A DNA stretch of 64,000 nt, taken from the NCBI GenBank assembly GCA_043585095.1, contig CP121321.1:806001-870000 (forward strand), given 5' to 3'. The notes beneath the pieces are model-generated. The model did not search any database and was not told the origin of the DNA. It worked only from the letters and a program-made list of their open reading frames with translations. Made by a program: the position numbers and the translations under genes. Shown in pieces: positions 16,413-25,347 of the stretch. Source of the stretch: JANQIO01 sp043585095. GTDB taxonomy: Bacteria > Pseudomonadota > Gammaproteobacteria > Pseudomonadales > Halieaceae. The stretch's first letter is position 1. The number at the start of each line of letters is the position of its first letter.

Positions 16413-17312
16413 ATGTCTAGAGATACGTCTAACACGATGTCTGACAAAAGGTCTGATACGTCACCAAGCAACACAAAGCCGAGTTTCCAGGGAGCTGGAC
16501 TCGGCCTGAGGCGGGCCCTGTTGGGCCCGCTTGCGGATATGGCGCAGGGAAGCGTCGATTTTATGGAGGTGGCGCCAGAGAATTGGATTGGTGTAGGCGG
16601 CCGCTTCGGAAGACAGTTCCGCGAATTGGCCGAGCAGCACACCATCAGCCTGCATGGCCTGTCGCTGAACATAGGCGGCTTTGAGCCGCTGGATCGCGAG
16701 CTGGTGCAATCCATCGGTGAGTTTATGGACGAGCACGACTGTCCGATTTATACCGAACATCTCACCTACTGTGCAGACGAGGGTCATCTCTACGACCTGA
16801 TGCCGATTCCTTTTACCGAGGAAGCCGTACGGCATGTGGCCGGCAGGGTGCAAGAGGTTCAGGACATGCTGGGCCGACGCATCGGCCTGGAGAACGCATC
16901 CTATTATGCGGTTTCAAAGGCGGATATGACGGAGAGCGACTTCATTCGAGCCGTTTTGGAAGAGGCCGATTGCGATCTACTGCTGGACGTGAACAATGTT
17001 TACGTTAACAGCATCAATCATCGCTATGACGCCAACGCGTTTCTGCACTCCCTGCCTTTGGAGCGAGCCCGCTACATTCATGTCGCTGGCCACTATGACG
17101 AAGCAGAGGACCTGAAGGTGGATACCCACGGTGCCGATGTCATTGATCCGGTGTGGGACTTGCTGGCGCAGGCCTACCGCCTGTGTGGCCCGTTACCGAC
17201 GCTGCTGGAGCGTGACTTCAATCTGCCGCCGCTGCAGGAATTGCTGACCGAGGTGGAACAGATACGCAGCTTGCAAGCCGCAGCAGCGCTGGAGCAGCGC
17301 CAGCATGGCTGA
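16413..17312 (+). CDS. hvfB: HvfB-like multinuclear non-heme iron oxidase (MNIO, DUF692)
   Basis: A 299-residue TIM-barrel enzyme of the DUF692/MNIO family. Metal-ligand regions are visible: EVAPENWIG, SLHGLSLNIGG, IYTEHLTYC, GLENASYY, LLDVNNVYVNS, YIHVAGHYDEA and LLERDFNLPP. MNIO enzymes use a di- or tri-iron centre and oxygen to rearrange peptide cysteines; HvfB turns EGKCG cysteines into oxazolone-thioamides. It acts with the DUF2063 partner downstream, whose start overlaps its 3' end by 8 bases. The substrate is almost certainly the Cys-rich peptide encoded just upstream. Start ATG 16413 is used; an ATG at 16437 (MSDKRSD) is an alternative. Confidence 0.93.
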   Translation: MSRDTSNTMSDKRSDTSPSNTKPSFQGAGLGLRRALLGPLADMAQGSVDFMEVAPENWIGVGGRFGRQFRELAEQHTISLHGLSLNIGGFEPLDRELVQSIGEFMDEHDCPIYTEHLTYCADEGHLYDLMPIPFTEEAVRHVAGRVQEVQDMLGRRIGLENASYYAVSKADMTESDFIRAVLEEADCDLLLDVNNVYVNSINHRYDANAFLHSLPLERARYIHVAGHYDEAEDLKVDTHGADVIDPVWDLLAQAYRLCGPLPTLLERDFNLPPLQELLTEVEQIRSLQAAAALEQRQHG

Positions 17313-18099
17313 TTCCCGCGCCCCCTCAGATCTGCTCACCCTGCAGAAGCAGTTCACCTCCCATGTTCGCAACCCGGGCGAAGTGGCTGCACCCGTCGGG
17401 ATAGAAGGCCGCAGGATCAAGATCTACAACGATCTGGTGTACAACAACATTGAAGGTTTTCTCAGCGGTGGTTTTCCGGTTACCCGTAGTCTCTATCGCG
17501 ATGAGGATTGGCATCGGTTGGTGCGGGATTTCATTGTTAGCTATCGATGCAGCTCTCCGTACTTTCTCGAGATCAGCCAGGAGTTTCTCAACTATCTGCT
17601 GCAGCGCGAAGCAATGACGCCAGTCGATCCGCCGTTCCTGATAGAGCTGGCGCACTATGAATGGGTAGAGCTTGCCTTGGACGTGTCTACAGAGACGTTT
17701 CCTGAAGACCTGGATCAGGACTGCGATCCATTGGACGGCGTACCCATGCTGTCGCCGTTGGTTATGAACCTACGTTATAGCTACCCCGTCCATAACATCG
17801 GACCGGGCGTTGAGCCGGACCAGCCCCCGGCTGAGCCAACCTATCTGGTGGTATATCGCAATCGGGCCGAGAAAGTGTGCTTCATGGAGTCCAACGCGGC
17901 CACCTCTCGACTGTTGGAGCTACTCGATAGCAATAGCAGCCTCGCGGAACAAGGCAAGCCGCTCACGGGCCGAGCATTGCTAGAGCAACTTGCCGCTGAA
18001 ATGAACGTTGAATCCGTTACATCAATTGTGGATTTTGGTGCGCGCATGCTGCAGCAGTTTAAGCGCACCGACGTGCTCGCCGGCTGTCTCCGGCGTTAG
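17305..18099 (+). CDS. hvfC: HvfC-like partner of the MNIO enzyme (DUF2063)
   Basis: A 264-residue protein with an N-terminal DUF2063 domain (about residues 5-95: LLTLQKQFTSHVRNP, RIKIYNDLVYNNIEGFLS, GFPVTRSLY) and a C-terminal region with LAHYEWVELALDVS, YPVHNIGP and YLVVYRNRAEKV. This family recognises the precursor leader and delivers it to the MNIO enzyme. The gene starts inside the end of hvfB (8-base overlap), so the pair is co-translated. The HvfD-type DoxX membrane protein found in some related loci is not present here; mlaA follows instead. Confidence 0.92.
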   Translation: MADSRAPSDLLTLQKQFTSHVRNPGEVAAPVGIEGRRIKIYNDLVYNNIEGFLSGGFPVTRSLYRDEDWHRLVRDFIVSYRCSSPYFLEISQEFLNYLLQREAMTPVDPPFLIELAHYEWVELALDVSTETFPEDLDQDCDPLDGVPMLSPLVMNLRYSYPVHNIGPGVEPDQPPAEPTYLVVYRNRAEKVCFMESNAATSRLLELLDSNSSLAEQGKPLTGRALLEQLAAEMNVESVTSIVDFGARMLQQFKRTDVLAGCLRR

Positions 18100-18164
18100 C
18101 TATCAAACTTGCTAGCGTGGGTAGGCGTGGCCTACTATTGCGACACTCTGGCCTGATACACAGT

Positions 18165-18890
18165 ATGAAGACACTTCCCCGGCTCGTGTTGATTGCCTGT
18201 CTGATACTCGCTGTCAACAACGCACATGCTCAACAACTGGAAACCACTGTTGCCGACCCCTTCGAGGGCGCTAATCGCGTGGTATTCGCCTTAAACGATG
18301 GAGTTGATCGCTACGCGCTCGCGCCCGTTGCGCGGGGCTACAAGGCCGTGACCCCTAACTTCGTCCGTCGCGGCGTTGGAAACTTCTTTGCCAATCTGTA
18401 CGACCTGAACGGCACACTTAATGCCGCCTTGCAGGGCCGCTTTCGCAATATGGCGCAGAACGGCGGGCGTTTTGTCGTCAACTCCACCGTTGGCATGTTC
18501 GGCTTTATCGATATTGCCTCCGAGATGGGCATATCGCCCTACCGCACCGACTTTGGCCATACTCTGGCAATCTGGGGCGTAGATCGCGGTCCCTATCTCA
18601 TGCTGCCCCTGTTTGGGCCGCGGACCGCTCGCAGCGCTGCTGGCACCACCTTTGACACGGTGCTGAGCTTGCAGTGGCAGCTCGATAGCACCACGACCCG
18701 GAATATGCTGTTTGCCGCAGAGATCATCGACAACCGAGCGGCGCTCACCGCGGCCGATGACTTGATAACCGGTGACCGATACATTTTTATCCGCGACGCC
18801 TATCTGCAGCAGCGCGAATATTTCGTCAACGGCGGCGTGGTCGAAGAGGGCTTTTCGGATTTTGGAGACGACTTCGATTGGGAGGAATAG
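18165..18890 (+). CDS. mlaA: MlaA (VacJ) family outer-membrane phospholipid transport protein
   Basis: About 241 residues of the MlaA family, which removes misplaced phospholipids from the outer leaflet of the outer membrane and passes them to MlaC. Typical motifs: DPFEGANRVVFALND near the start, NFFANLYDLNGTLNAALQG, RFVVNSTVGMFGFIDIA and GVDRGPYLMLPLFGPRTAR. The first residues contain LIAC, a possible lipobox, but very near the N terminus; a normal signal-peptidase I site at AHAQ is the alternative, or translation may start at the upstream GTG 18117. No other mla genes are in the window, and the 65-bp gap to hvfC leaves co-transcription open. Confidence 0.92.
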   Translation: MKTLPRLVLIACLILAVNNAHAQQLETTVADPFEGANRVVFALNDGVDRYALAPVARGYKAVTPNFVRRGVGNFFANLYDLNGTLNAALQGRFRNMAQNGGRFVVNSTVGMFGFIDIASEMGISPYRTDFGHTLAIWGVDRGPYLMLPLFGPRTARSAAGTTFDTVLSLQWQLDSTTTRNMLFAAEIIDNRAALTAADDLITGDRYIFIRDAYLQQREYFVNGGVVEEGFSDFGDDFDWEE

Positions 18891-18987
18891 CCCGGTCTGT
18901 GTGAAATTATTCGCAAAAACACCTACTCACCTTGCAGGTATCTGAACGGGCGCGTAGTGTTCCGCCACAAGTAAGGATGCATGGCCT

Positions 18988-20184
18988 ATGGCTGAGCACG
19001 GCGGCAACATTCTGCTGCTAGAAAAAGACTCCCAAACTGCGAACGCTATCGCCGATCGGCTTGTAGCGCAGGGCTATTACGTCGAAATATCTTCTCAGGT
19101 CGATCCAGGGCTGGACGGAGACATCGATGACGACGTCGACGTGGTGTTGTGCGACCTCGATCTGCCCAATATATCTTGGGAAGGTGTGTTTGAGGTGCTC
19201 AGCGAACGGCAGCAGGAGATCTCAGCCATTATGCTGTCATCACACGAGCAGGTTGTCGATGTGATGACCGCACTCCGCTTGGGCTTTAGGGACTTCTTCC
19301 ATAAACCTATAGATGACTGGGACGCCTTGCTGGCATCCGTGGCGCGCTGTGCGGAGGAGAGTCGTCTGCGCAGGGAAAACAGTGCCTATCGGTCAGAGTT
19401 GGAATCTACCAATTCCGAATTACGGGGCACGGTTCAGGTGCTGGAGCAGGATCAACAGGCGGGCCGCCACGTGCAGATGCGCATGCTGCCGCAGTCGCCG
19501 GTCGAGATAGACGGGTTTCGTTTCAGTCACTCAGTTCTTCCCTCTCTGTATCTCAGCGGGGATTACACGGACTATTTCAGGGTAGGCAAGCGTCATGCGG
19601 TGTTTGTGATCGCCGATGTCTCCGGTCATGGCTCCTCGTCGGCTTTTGTTACGGTGCTGCTTAAAAATCTGCTAGCGCGTAAACGCTCGGATTACATTCA
19701 CTTAAACGATCAAACCATCATGCAGCCTGTTGAGATGCTGGGCCGCGCAAATCGCGATTTGCTGGAACTTGAGATTGGCAAGTTTTCCACGGTGGTTATG
19801 GGCTTGATTGATCTGGACAGCCGGGTCATGCGCTATAGCGTCGCCGGACATCTACCCCTGCCAGTGCTAGTTACGGAAGACGGAGCCACTTACCTGGAGG
19901 GTTCCGGTGCGGCCGTGGGCATTATGGAAGACGCTCAATACACAGAGCATGAGATCGTCCTGCCAGAACGGTTTATGTTGGCGTTGTTTACAGACGGCAT
20001 TCTCGAGATACTGCCGCCGGATAATCTGGTCGATAAAGAGAAGTATTTTTTAGACGTGTTCTCTCACGGTTTTGAAACACCCATGCAAATTTCAGCGCGC
20101 CTGGGTTTGGGACAGGTTGAATCCATGCCGGATGATATTGCTGCGCTGTACGTTGAGCATGCCTGCCTCGGAGCACCGCAATGA
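18988..20184 (+). CDS. Response regulator with PP2C-type (RsbU/SpoIIE) phosphatase domain
   Basis: A 398-residue protein with a receiver domain (1-125; phosphoacceptor Asp in VVLCDLDLPNI, Lys in FFHKPI), a coiled coil (about 130-155) and a SpoIIE/RsbU-like phosphatase domain (165-390; LSGDYTDYF, VFVIADVSGHGSSSAF, FSTVVMGLID, YSVAGHLPLPVL, MLALFTDGILEI). These enzymes dephosphorylate a STAS anti-sigma factor antagonist under control of the receiver. The next gene encodes exactly such a STAS protein, overlapping by 4 bases. The pair resembles HsbR-HsbA or RssB-like modules of Pseudomonas, but no anti-sigma kinase is present here. Confidence 0.9.
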   Translation: MAEHGGNILLLEKDSQTANAIADRLVAQGYYVEISSQVDPGLDGDIDDDVDVVLCDLDLPNISWEGVFEVLSERQQEISAIMLSSHEQVVDVMTALRLGFRDFFHKPIDDWDALLASVARCAEESRLRRENSAYRSELESTNSELRGTVQVLEQDQQAGRHVQMRMLPQSPVEIDGFRFSHSVLPSLYLSGDYTDYFRVGKRHAVFVIADVSGHGSSSAFVTVLLKNLLARKRSDYIHLNDQTIMQPVEMLGRANRDLLELEIGKFSTVVMGLIDLDSRVMRYSVAGHLPLPVLVTEDGATYLEGSGAAVGIMEDAQYTEHEIVLPERFMLALFTDGILEILPPDNLVDKEKYFLDVFSHGFETPMQISARLGLGQVESMPDDIAALYVEHACLGAPQ

Positions 20185-20666
20185 GTGATGGGCGCATACT
20201 GGCGGCTGATCACCATGGTGCCTATGCACTGCGGTTGGTGGGCGATGTGCGCGTCAACCTGTGCAGCGCCGTCGACGAATACTTCAATCGAATGCTGGCC
20301 GATCCCCAATTTGAAAGCGTCACGGTGGATCTTTGTGACGCAGAGGGTATCGACAGTACGACTCTGGGCTTGCTTGCTAAATTGGCGATTCGAACGCGCG
20401 ATGCGTTCAATCTGCAGCCGGTCGTATATTCCTGCCAGACCGGTATCAACCGCCTGTTGTCGTCAATGGATTTAGGTAAGCTTTTTGACATCCGTGAAGA
20501 ACACGTTGATGCAGAACAGGCCGCTGCCGATATTCCCTCCGTCAGCGAAGATTCCGAGGCGGTGCGCAGCAAGGTCATTGAAGCCCATCGCATCCTGATG
20601 GATATCAGCGACGACAACCGCAGCCGCTTTACCGATCTGGTCACAGTGCTGGAGCGTTCCCGCTAG
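20181..20666 (+). CDS. STAS-domain anti-sigma factor antagonist
   Basis: A 161-residue protein with a STAS domain (about 1-105): ALRLVGDVRVNLCSAVDEYF, VTVDLCDAEGIDSTTLGLLA and FDIREEH. Ser residues in the DSTTLG loop occupy the position phosphorylated in SpoIIAA/RsbV-type antagonists. A helical tail of about 50 residues follows. Its start overlaps the stop of the upstream phosphatase gene by 4 bases (ATGA), so it is the probable substrate. It would switch an unlinked anti-sigma factor or, as for HsbA, a diguanylate cyclase partner. Confidence 0.88.
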   Translation: MSDGRILAADHHGAYALRLVGDVRVNLCSAVDEYFNRMLADPQFESVTVDLCDAEGIDSTTLGLLAKLAIRTRDAFNLQPVVYSCQTGINRLLSSMDLGKLFDIREEHVDAEQAAADIPSVSEDSEAVRSKVIEAHRILMDISDDNRSRFTDLVTVLERSR

Positions 20667-20694
20667 CGCCTCCAGGGAGCGCGCCGTGCGCAGG

Positions 20695-21141
20695 TTAACG
20701 ACTTGCTGCGACTTCCATCTTGATGCGAATGAAGTCTTTATGGGAGACATGGATCAGGTCTGAGACCTGCCGCAACAGCCGCTCTTCGTACTTGTCCAGA
20801 TCCCCATCCGCAAAGGCTACTTTCCACATGCACTCAACGAGTGACCGTTTTTCCTCCGGGGTGTAGTGGTCGTTGATCTGACTGGTAAATTCATACAGCG
20901 ACGTGGCTTTGTCGGCGGCCTTGGTGCCCAGCTTTACCAGCTCTTCAATTTCATCCGGACTGATGTTAAGTGACTGCTGCAGGGCCGTCGCCAACGCCTG
21001 CTCTTCCGCATCGTCGACGCTGTAGTCTGCTCGCGACATTTCGATGAGTAATGCGGCGGCAGCCAAGTTGCGCAGGTGCTCGCGTTCCTCTTCGTCAACT
21101 TCGTCTTTTGCACCAAAGAGTGCCATTAGCGATTTGATCAT
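20695..21141 (-). CDS. TerB-like protein
   Basis: A 148-residue all-helical acidic protein. The part LRNLAAAALLIEMSRADYSVDDAEEQALATAL and the later LVECMWKVAFADGDLDKYEERLLRQVSDL are the two characteristic halves of the TerB fold, with acidic residues that may bind metal; TerB-like domains occur in tellurite resistance and in DjlA. No ter genes surround it, so a role in tellurite resistance is not implied. It follows transaldolase on the same strand (45 bp gap), and is convergent with the STAS gene. Confidence 0.85.
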   Translation of the reverse strand: MIKSLMALFGAKDEVDEEEREHLRNLAAAALLIEMSRADYSVDDAEEQALATALQQSLNISPDEIEELVKLGTKAADKATSLYEFTSQINDHYTPEEKRSLVECMWKVAFADGDLDKYEERLLRQVSDLIHVSHKDFIRIKMEVAASR

Positions 21142-21186
21142 GGTCTTGTCTTGTTACCTCTGGACTGTCTTGGGCCGTATTCGGTT

Positions 21187-22146
21187 TCAGGCATCAACGT
21201 TCTGCAGCACCTGTTCCAGCTTGATTTGGTCAGCTACAAAGTTGCGAATGCCTTCGGCGAGTTTTTCGGTCGCCATCGCGTCGGCATTCATGGCAAAACG
21301 GAATTCCGCTTCGGAAGGCTGCAATTTGCTGCTATCGCCGGCAATAGTATCCGGTGACAGGCGCCGCGGCAGCTCTGCCTCGTCGTCGCTGAGTTCTTCT
21401 AACAGTGCGGGGCTGATGGTTAGGCGATCACAGCCTGCCAGCGCTTCAATTTCGCCGGTGTTTCGGAAGCTCGCGCCCATGACGACCGTGTTATAGCCGT
21501 GCTGCTTGTAGTGGTCGTAGATACGCGTGACCGATTGCACGCCGGGATCATCCTCGGGTTTGGCTATGACCAGATCGGTGTTGGCCTTGTACCAGTCCAG
21601 TATGCGTCCCACAAAAGGGGAAATCAGAAATACGCCCGCTTCAGCGCAGGCGACCGCTTGCTCAAACCCAAACAGCAAAGTCAGATTGCAGTTGATGCCT
21701 TCCTTCTCCAGTTGTTCGGCGGCTTTTATGCCCTCCCAGGTGGACGCCGTCTTGATCAGTATGCGCTCGGGACCAATGCCGTAGTCTTCATACAGACCAA
21801 TGAGTTTGCGCGCTTTGGCGATGGTGCCGTCTTTATCAAAAGACAGCCGGGCATCGACCTCGGTGGAAACGCGGCCCGGAACGATGTCCAGAATCTCTTT
21901 ACCGATGGCCACCGCCAGTTTATCGCTGCAGTTGGCGAGCTGTTCGGCGTCACTGCCGCCCTGCTGTGACGCCCAGCTTTTGGCGTCTCGTATGAGTTGC
22001 TGATAGTGGGGCAGCGCAGCGGCCTTAAGCAGCAGTGAAGGGTTAGTCGTGGCGTCCTGGGGCGTGAAGCGACGGATCGCCTCGATGTCGCCGGTGTCTG
22101 CCACCACCTGGGTCATGGCCTTAAGCTGATCTAGTTTGCTGCTCAT
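21187..22146 (-). CDS. tal: Transaldolase, TalB type
   Basis: A 319-residue class I transaldolase of the pentose phosphate pathway, transferring dihydroxyacetone between sugar phosphates. The Schiff-base lysine lies in LIKTASTWEGIKAA; other signatures are DATTNPSLLLKA at the N terminus and CNLTLLFGFEQAVACAEAG, VGRILDW. Length is typical. The ATG overlaps the stop of dusA by 4 bases, so the two are coupled although functionally unrelated. Confidence 0.96.
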   Translation of the reverse strand: MSSKLDQLKAMTQVVADTGDIEAIRRFTPQDATTNPSLLLKAAALPHYQQLIRDAKSWASQQGGSDAEQLANCSDKLAVAIGKEILDIVPGRVSTEVDARLSFDKDGTIAKARKLIGLYEDYGIGPERILIKTASTWEGIKAAEQLEKEGINCNLTLLFGFEQAVACAEAGVFLISPFVGRILDWYKANTDLVIAKPEDDPGVQSVTRIYDHYKQHGYNTVVMGASFRNTGEIEALAGCDRLTISPALLEELSDDEAELPRRLSPDTIAGDSSKLQPSEAEFRFAMNADAMATEKLAEGIRNFVADQIKLEQVLQNVDA

Positions 22147-23138
22147 ACCGCTAGTGTCTCCTGTGCGCCGCTGGGCTCGCGTTGAATTTGGGCCAGCGCA
22201 TCTTCCAATACGTTGATGCCTGCGTCGGTTTTATAGGCGTTTTCACTGAGGTGACGCCGGAAGCGTCTGGTGCCGGGCATGCCCTGATAGAGCCCCAGTA
22301 TATGCCGCGTCATATGGTGCAGTGCGGTGCCGTTTTGTAGCTCTTCTCTGGCGTATTCCACAAAGCGCGCCGCGATAGCGTCTCGCGATGGGCCTGGCGC
22401 GTCACCGTCAAATAGTGTCGCATCCACAGCCGCAAGCATGAAGGGGTTTTGGTAGGCCTCCCTGCCCAACATCACGCCATCGACATACTCTAAATGTTGC
22501 TGGCAGGCGTCCAGTTCTGTGATGCCACCGTTGATTACGATAGTCAGCTCTGGCCGACGCTCTTTCAGTCGGTAGACCCAGTCGTAATGCAGCGGCGGTA
22601 TCTCGCGGTTTTCCTTTGGGCTCAGACCCTGCAGCCAGGCCTTGCGGGCATGGACAATGAACACGCTGCAGCCGCCTGATGCGACCTGATCGACAAAGTC
22701 TTCCATATTGTCGTAGCTTTCCATGTCGTCGATGCCAATCCGGTGTTTAACTGTAACGGGCAAGTCGCAAGCTCCCTGCATAGCGCTAACACAGTCGGCT
22801 ACAAGCTCGGGCTCGGCCATCAGGCAGGCTCCAAAAGCGCCGGACTGCACGCGGTCTGAGGGACAGCCGCAGTTCAGGTTAATTTCGTCGTAGCCCCACT
22901 GCTGCGCCAGCTCCGCGCAGGCCGCTAGCTCCCCAGGGTCACTGCCGCCTAGCTGCAGCGCCACCGGATGCTCGTTGGGGTGAAAATCCAGAAAGCGTTG
23001 TCGGTCGCCGTGCAGCAGAGCACCGGTGGTGACCATTTCCGTATAGAGCAGGGCATGCTGACTGAGCAGCCGCCAGAAGTAGCGGCAATGCCGGTCCGAC
23101 CAGTCCATCATGGGGGCGATGCAAAATCGGTGTTGCAC
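22143..23138 (-). CDS. dusA: tRNA-dihydrouridine(20/20a) synthase DusA
   Basis: A 331-residue FMN-dependent enzyme that reduces uridines 20 and 20a in the tRNA D-loop. Visible: IAPMMDWSDRHCRYF at the N terminus, LQLGGSDP, the signature INLNCGCPSDRVQSG with the catalytic Cys in GACLM, VKHRIGIDD, and NGGI with GVMLGREAYQNPFM for FMN phosphate binding. The combination is specific for the DusA subgroup. It is divergent from gltX with about 70 bp between starts, and its stop overlaps the start of tal. Confidence 0.96.
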   Translation of the reverse strand: MQHRFCIAPMMDWSDRHCRYFWRLLSQHALLYTEMVTTGALLHGDRQRFLDFHPNEHPVALQLGGSDPGELAACAELAQQWGYDEINLNCGCPSDRVQSGAFGACLMAEPELVADCVSAMQGACDLPVTVKHRIGIDDMESYDNMEDFVDQVASGGCSVFIVHARKAWLQGLSPKENREIPPLHYDWVYRLKERRPELTIVINGGITELDACQQHLEYVDGVMLGREAYQNPFMLAAVDATLFDGDAPGPSRDAIAARFVEYAREELQNGTALHHMTRHILGLYQGMPGTRRFRRHLSENAYKTDAGINVLEDALAQIQREPSGAQETLAV

Positions 23139-23173
23139 TGACGGCTCCGTAGCAAGGTGTGTTCAGGGGGTTA

Positions 23174-23179
23174 TATAAT
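23174..23179 (+). promoter_or_regulatory. Probable -10 element for gltX
   Basis: A perfect TATAAT stands 27 bp before the gltX start. The region 16-19 bp upstream has no good -35 hexamer, so the promoter is either weak or helped by an activator. Confidence 0.45.
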
Positions 23180-23206
23180 CGCGCGCAAATTCTATCAGAG
23201 CACACC

Positions 23207-24697
23207 ATGACTGTACGCACCCGCATTGCGCCTTCTCCCACCGGCGACCCCCACGTTGGTACCGCTTATATTGCCTTGTTCAATATGGCATTTGCCCGCG
23301 CCCAGGGCGGTAAATTCGTCTTGCGCATCGAGGATACCGACACGGCACGCAGCACGCCGGAGTCTGAACAGGCGATCCTGGATGCCCTGTGCTGGCTCGG
23401 TCTGGACTGGGATGAAGGTCCGGATGTGGGCGGCCCTTTTGGGCCGTATCGACAGAGCGAGCGCATGCACCTGTATGCCGATTATGCCGAGCAGCTGGTC
23501 AGCGAAGGTAAGGCTTTCCGCTGCTATCGCACGCCTGAAGAACTCAACACCTTGAGGGAAGCGCGCCGCGAGTCGGGTATGTCGACGGCATTGAAGCCCG
23601 CGGATTTGATACTGGACGAGCAGGAACAGGCCAAGCGCGCTAAAGCGGGCGAACCCTTTGTGATTCGCATGATGGTGCCTGATGAACCCGGCGTGTGCGC
23701 AATCGATGACCTGCTGCGCGGCACCATTGAGCTGGATTGGAGCATGGTCGACGCTCAGATACTGCTGAAGTCTGACGGTATGCCCACCTACCACCTGGCG
23801 AATGTGGTGGACGATCACCTGATGCAGATCACCCACGTCATTCGCGGCGAGGAGTGGATCAACTCAGCACCTAAACATAAATTACTGTACGAGTACTTTG
23901 GCTGGACCATGCCGGTGCTCTGTCATATGCCGCTGCTGAGGAATCCGGACAAGAGCAAGCTCAGCAAGCGCAAGAACCCCACCAGTATTCTCTACTACGA
24001 GCGCATGGGCTTTTTGCCAGAGGCGCTGCTGAACTACCTGGGTCGTATGGGATGGTCCATGCCCGACGAGCGCGAAAAGTTCACGCTGGCCGATATGCTG
24101 GCAGAGTTTGATATCCGCCGGGTGTCACTGGGTGGTCCAGTCTTCGACGTGGAGAAACTCAGCTGGCTCAACGGCACCTGGATTCGCGAGGAGCTGGACG
24201 ACAACGCCCTTGCGGATCGGCTGCATGAGTGGGCATTCAACCGCAGTAAGCTGCTTGAGGTGTTGCCCCACGCCAAGCAACGTATGGAAACTTTTAGCGA
24301 CCTTGCGCCGCTGGCGGGTTTTTTGGTGTCGGGTACGCTGCCGCTTACGTCCGATGACTTTGGTGATCTGAAGCTGGAAGATGAAGCGCTGTTGCAGGCA
24401 CTGCAGTTTGTTCTGTGGCGACTGGAGTCCCAGCGGCACTGGACCCGAGACGCGGTGTTTGCGGACGTCAAAGTCGTCGCCGACTCGTTCGATATGAAAA
24501 TGAAAGACTTTCTCGCGCCCTTGTTTATCGCCGTATCCGGCTCGACGGCCTCCTTCTCAATCTTTGATGCTATGGTGCTACTGGGGCCTGATATGACCCG
24601 GGCGCGCATTCGTCACGCCATCGAGGTACTCGGGGGTGTGTCTAAAAAAGCCATGAAGCGCTTCGAGAAGGCTTACAGAGACATTGAGGCGGCCTAG
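23207..24697 (+). CDS. gltX: Glutamyl-tRNA synthetase
   Basis: A class I aminoacyl-tRNA synthetase of 496 residues that charges tRNA-Glu. The N-terminal RIAPSPTGDPHVGT contains the HIGH-type motif (HVGT); the KMSKS motif appears as SKLSKRKNP. The order and length, with the C-terminal anticodon-binding helical bundle ending in ARIRHAIEVLGGVSKKAMKRF, are normal for discriminating GltX. The start ATG 23207 (MTVRTRIAPSP) is chosen; the frame also runs upstream to 23159 across the -10 element. Confidence 0.97.
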   Translation: MTVRTRIAPSPTGDPHVGTAYIALFNMAFARAQGGKFVLRIEDTDTARSTPESEQAILDALCWLGLDWDEGPDVGGPFGPYRQSERMHLYADYAEQLVSEGKAFRCYRTPEELNTLREARRESGMSTALKPADLILDEQEQAKRAKAGEPFVIRMMVPDEPGVCAIDDLLRGTIELDWSMVDAQILLKSDGMPTYHLANVVDDHLMQITHVIRGEEWINSAPKHKLLYEYFGWTMPVLCHMPLLRNPDKSKLSKRKNPTSILYYERMGFLPEALLNYLGRMGWSMPDEREKFTLADMLAEFDIRRVSLGGPVFDVEKLSWLNGTWIREELDDNALADRLHEWAFNRSKLLEVLPHAKQRMETFSDLAPLAGFLVSGTLPLTSDDFGDLKLEDEALLQALQFVLWRLESQRHWTRDAVFADVKVVADSFDMKMKDFLAPLFIAVSGSTASFSIFDAMVLLGPDMTRARIRHAIEVLGGVSKKAMKRFEKAYRDIEAA

Positions 24698-24802
24698 CGT
24701 TTCCTGCGGCTGGATCAGGGAAGGGGGGCTGGCCGATCTCCTCGCTGACGGCAGCACTGTGCATAACCGTCTTTGAGTATGCATAACAAGAGCGGAGCAA
24801 AT

Positions 24803-25343
24803 ATGAAATCACTCGTATCGATTCTTCTTATGCTTGCGCTGCCGGTGGCAGGTGCTCTCGGTGAAGTAACTGCCTCGGCACGCGGGGGCTTGTCTTCGCA
24901 TTGAAACGCTCAGCCAGGCGACGCCACAGCGTGCCTACGATGCCTTCGCGAACATAGGCCGCTGGTGGGATATGGCCCACAGCTACGGCAACGATCCCCA
25001 ACAACTCACCCTCAAGCTTGCCCCCGGTGGCAGCATGCTTGAAACACTCCCTGATGGTGGCTTTATCGAGCATCTGAGGGTCGTCTACGCCAACCGGGGT
25101 AAAGAGCTGCGCCTTACCGGCGGGTTGGGCCCCCTGCAACCGATGGGTATCACCGGTTCCATGAATATCCAGTTTGAAGCCTTCGGCAGCGGCAGCAAGA
25201 CGGTGTTGACCTATAACGTCAGTGGCTTCTCTGGGCAGGATTTAGGCGCGCTGGCACCGATTGTCGATCAGGTACTGGCGGGCCAGATGCAGCGACATGC
25301 CGCCTACGCTGATCTGCTTAAACAGCAAGCAGATAATCCCTAA
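24803..25343 (+). pseudogene. SRPBCC-family secreted protein, frameshifted in a G run
   Basis: The gene begins at ATG 24803 with a normal signal peptide (MKSLVSILLMLALPVAGALG) but stops at 24902-24904 after 33 codons. The rest continues in another frame: from about 24888 that frame reads CLRIETLSQATPQRAYDAF and GRWWDMAHSYG, then LTLKLAPGGSMLETLPDGG to KQQADNP, an SRPBCC (START/polyketide-cyclase-like) fold of about 150 residues. Removing one G from the GGGGG run at 24884-24888 joins the two into one protein of about 179 residues. This is either a true inactivating insertion, a phase-variable tract or an assembly error. SRPBCC proteins bind small hydrophobic ligands; the ligand is unknown. Confidence 0.8.
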
Positions 25344-25347
25344 GGCA

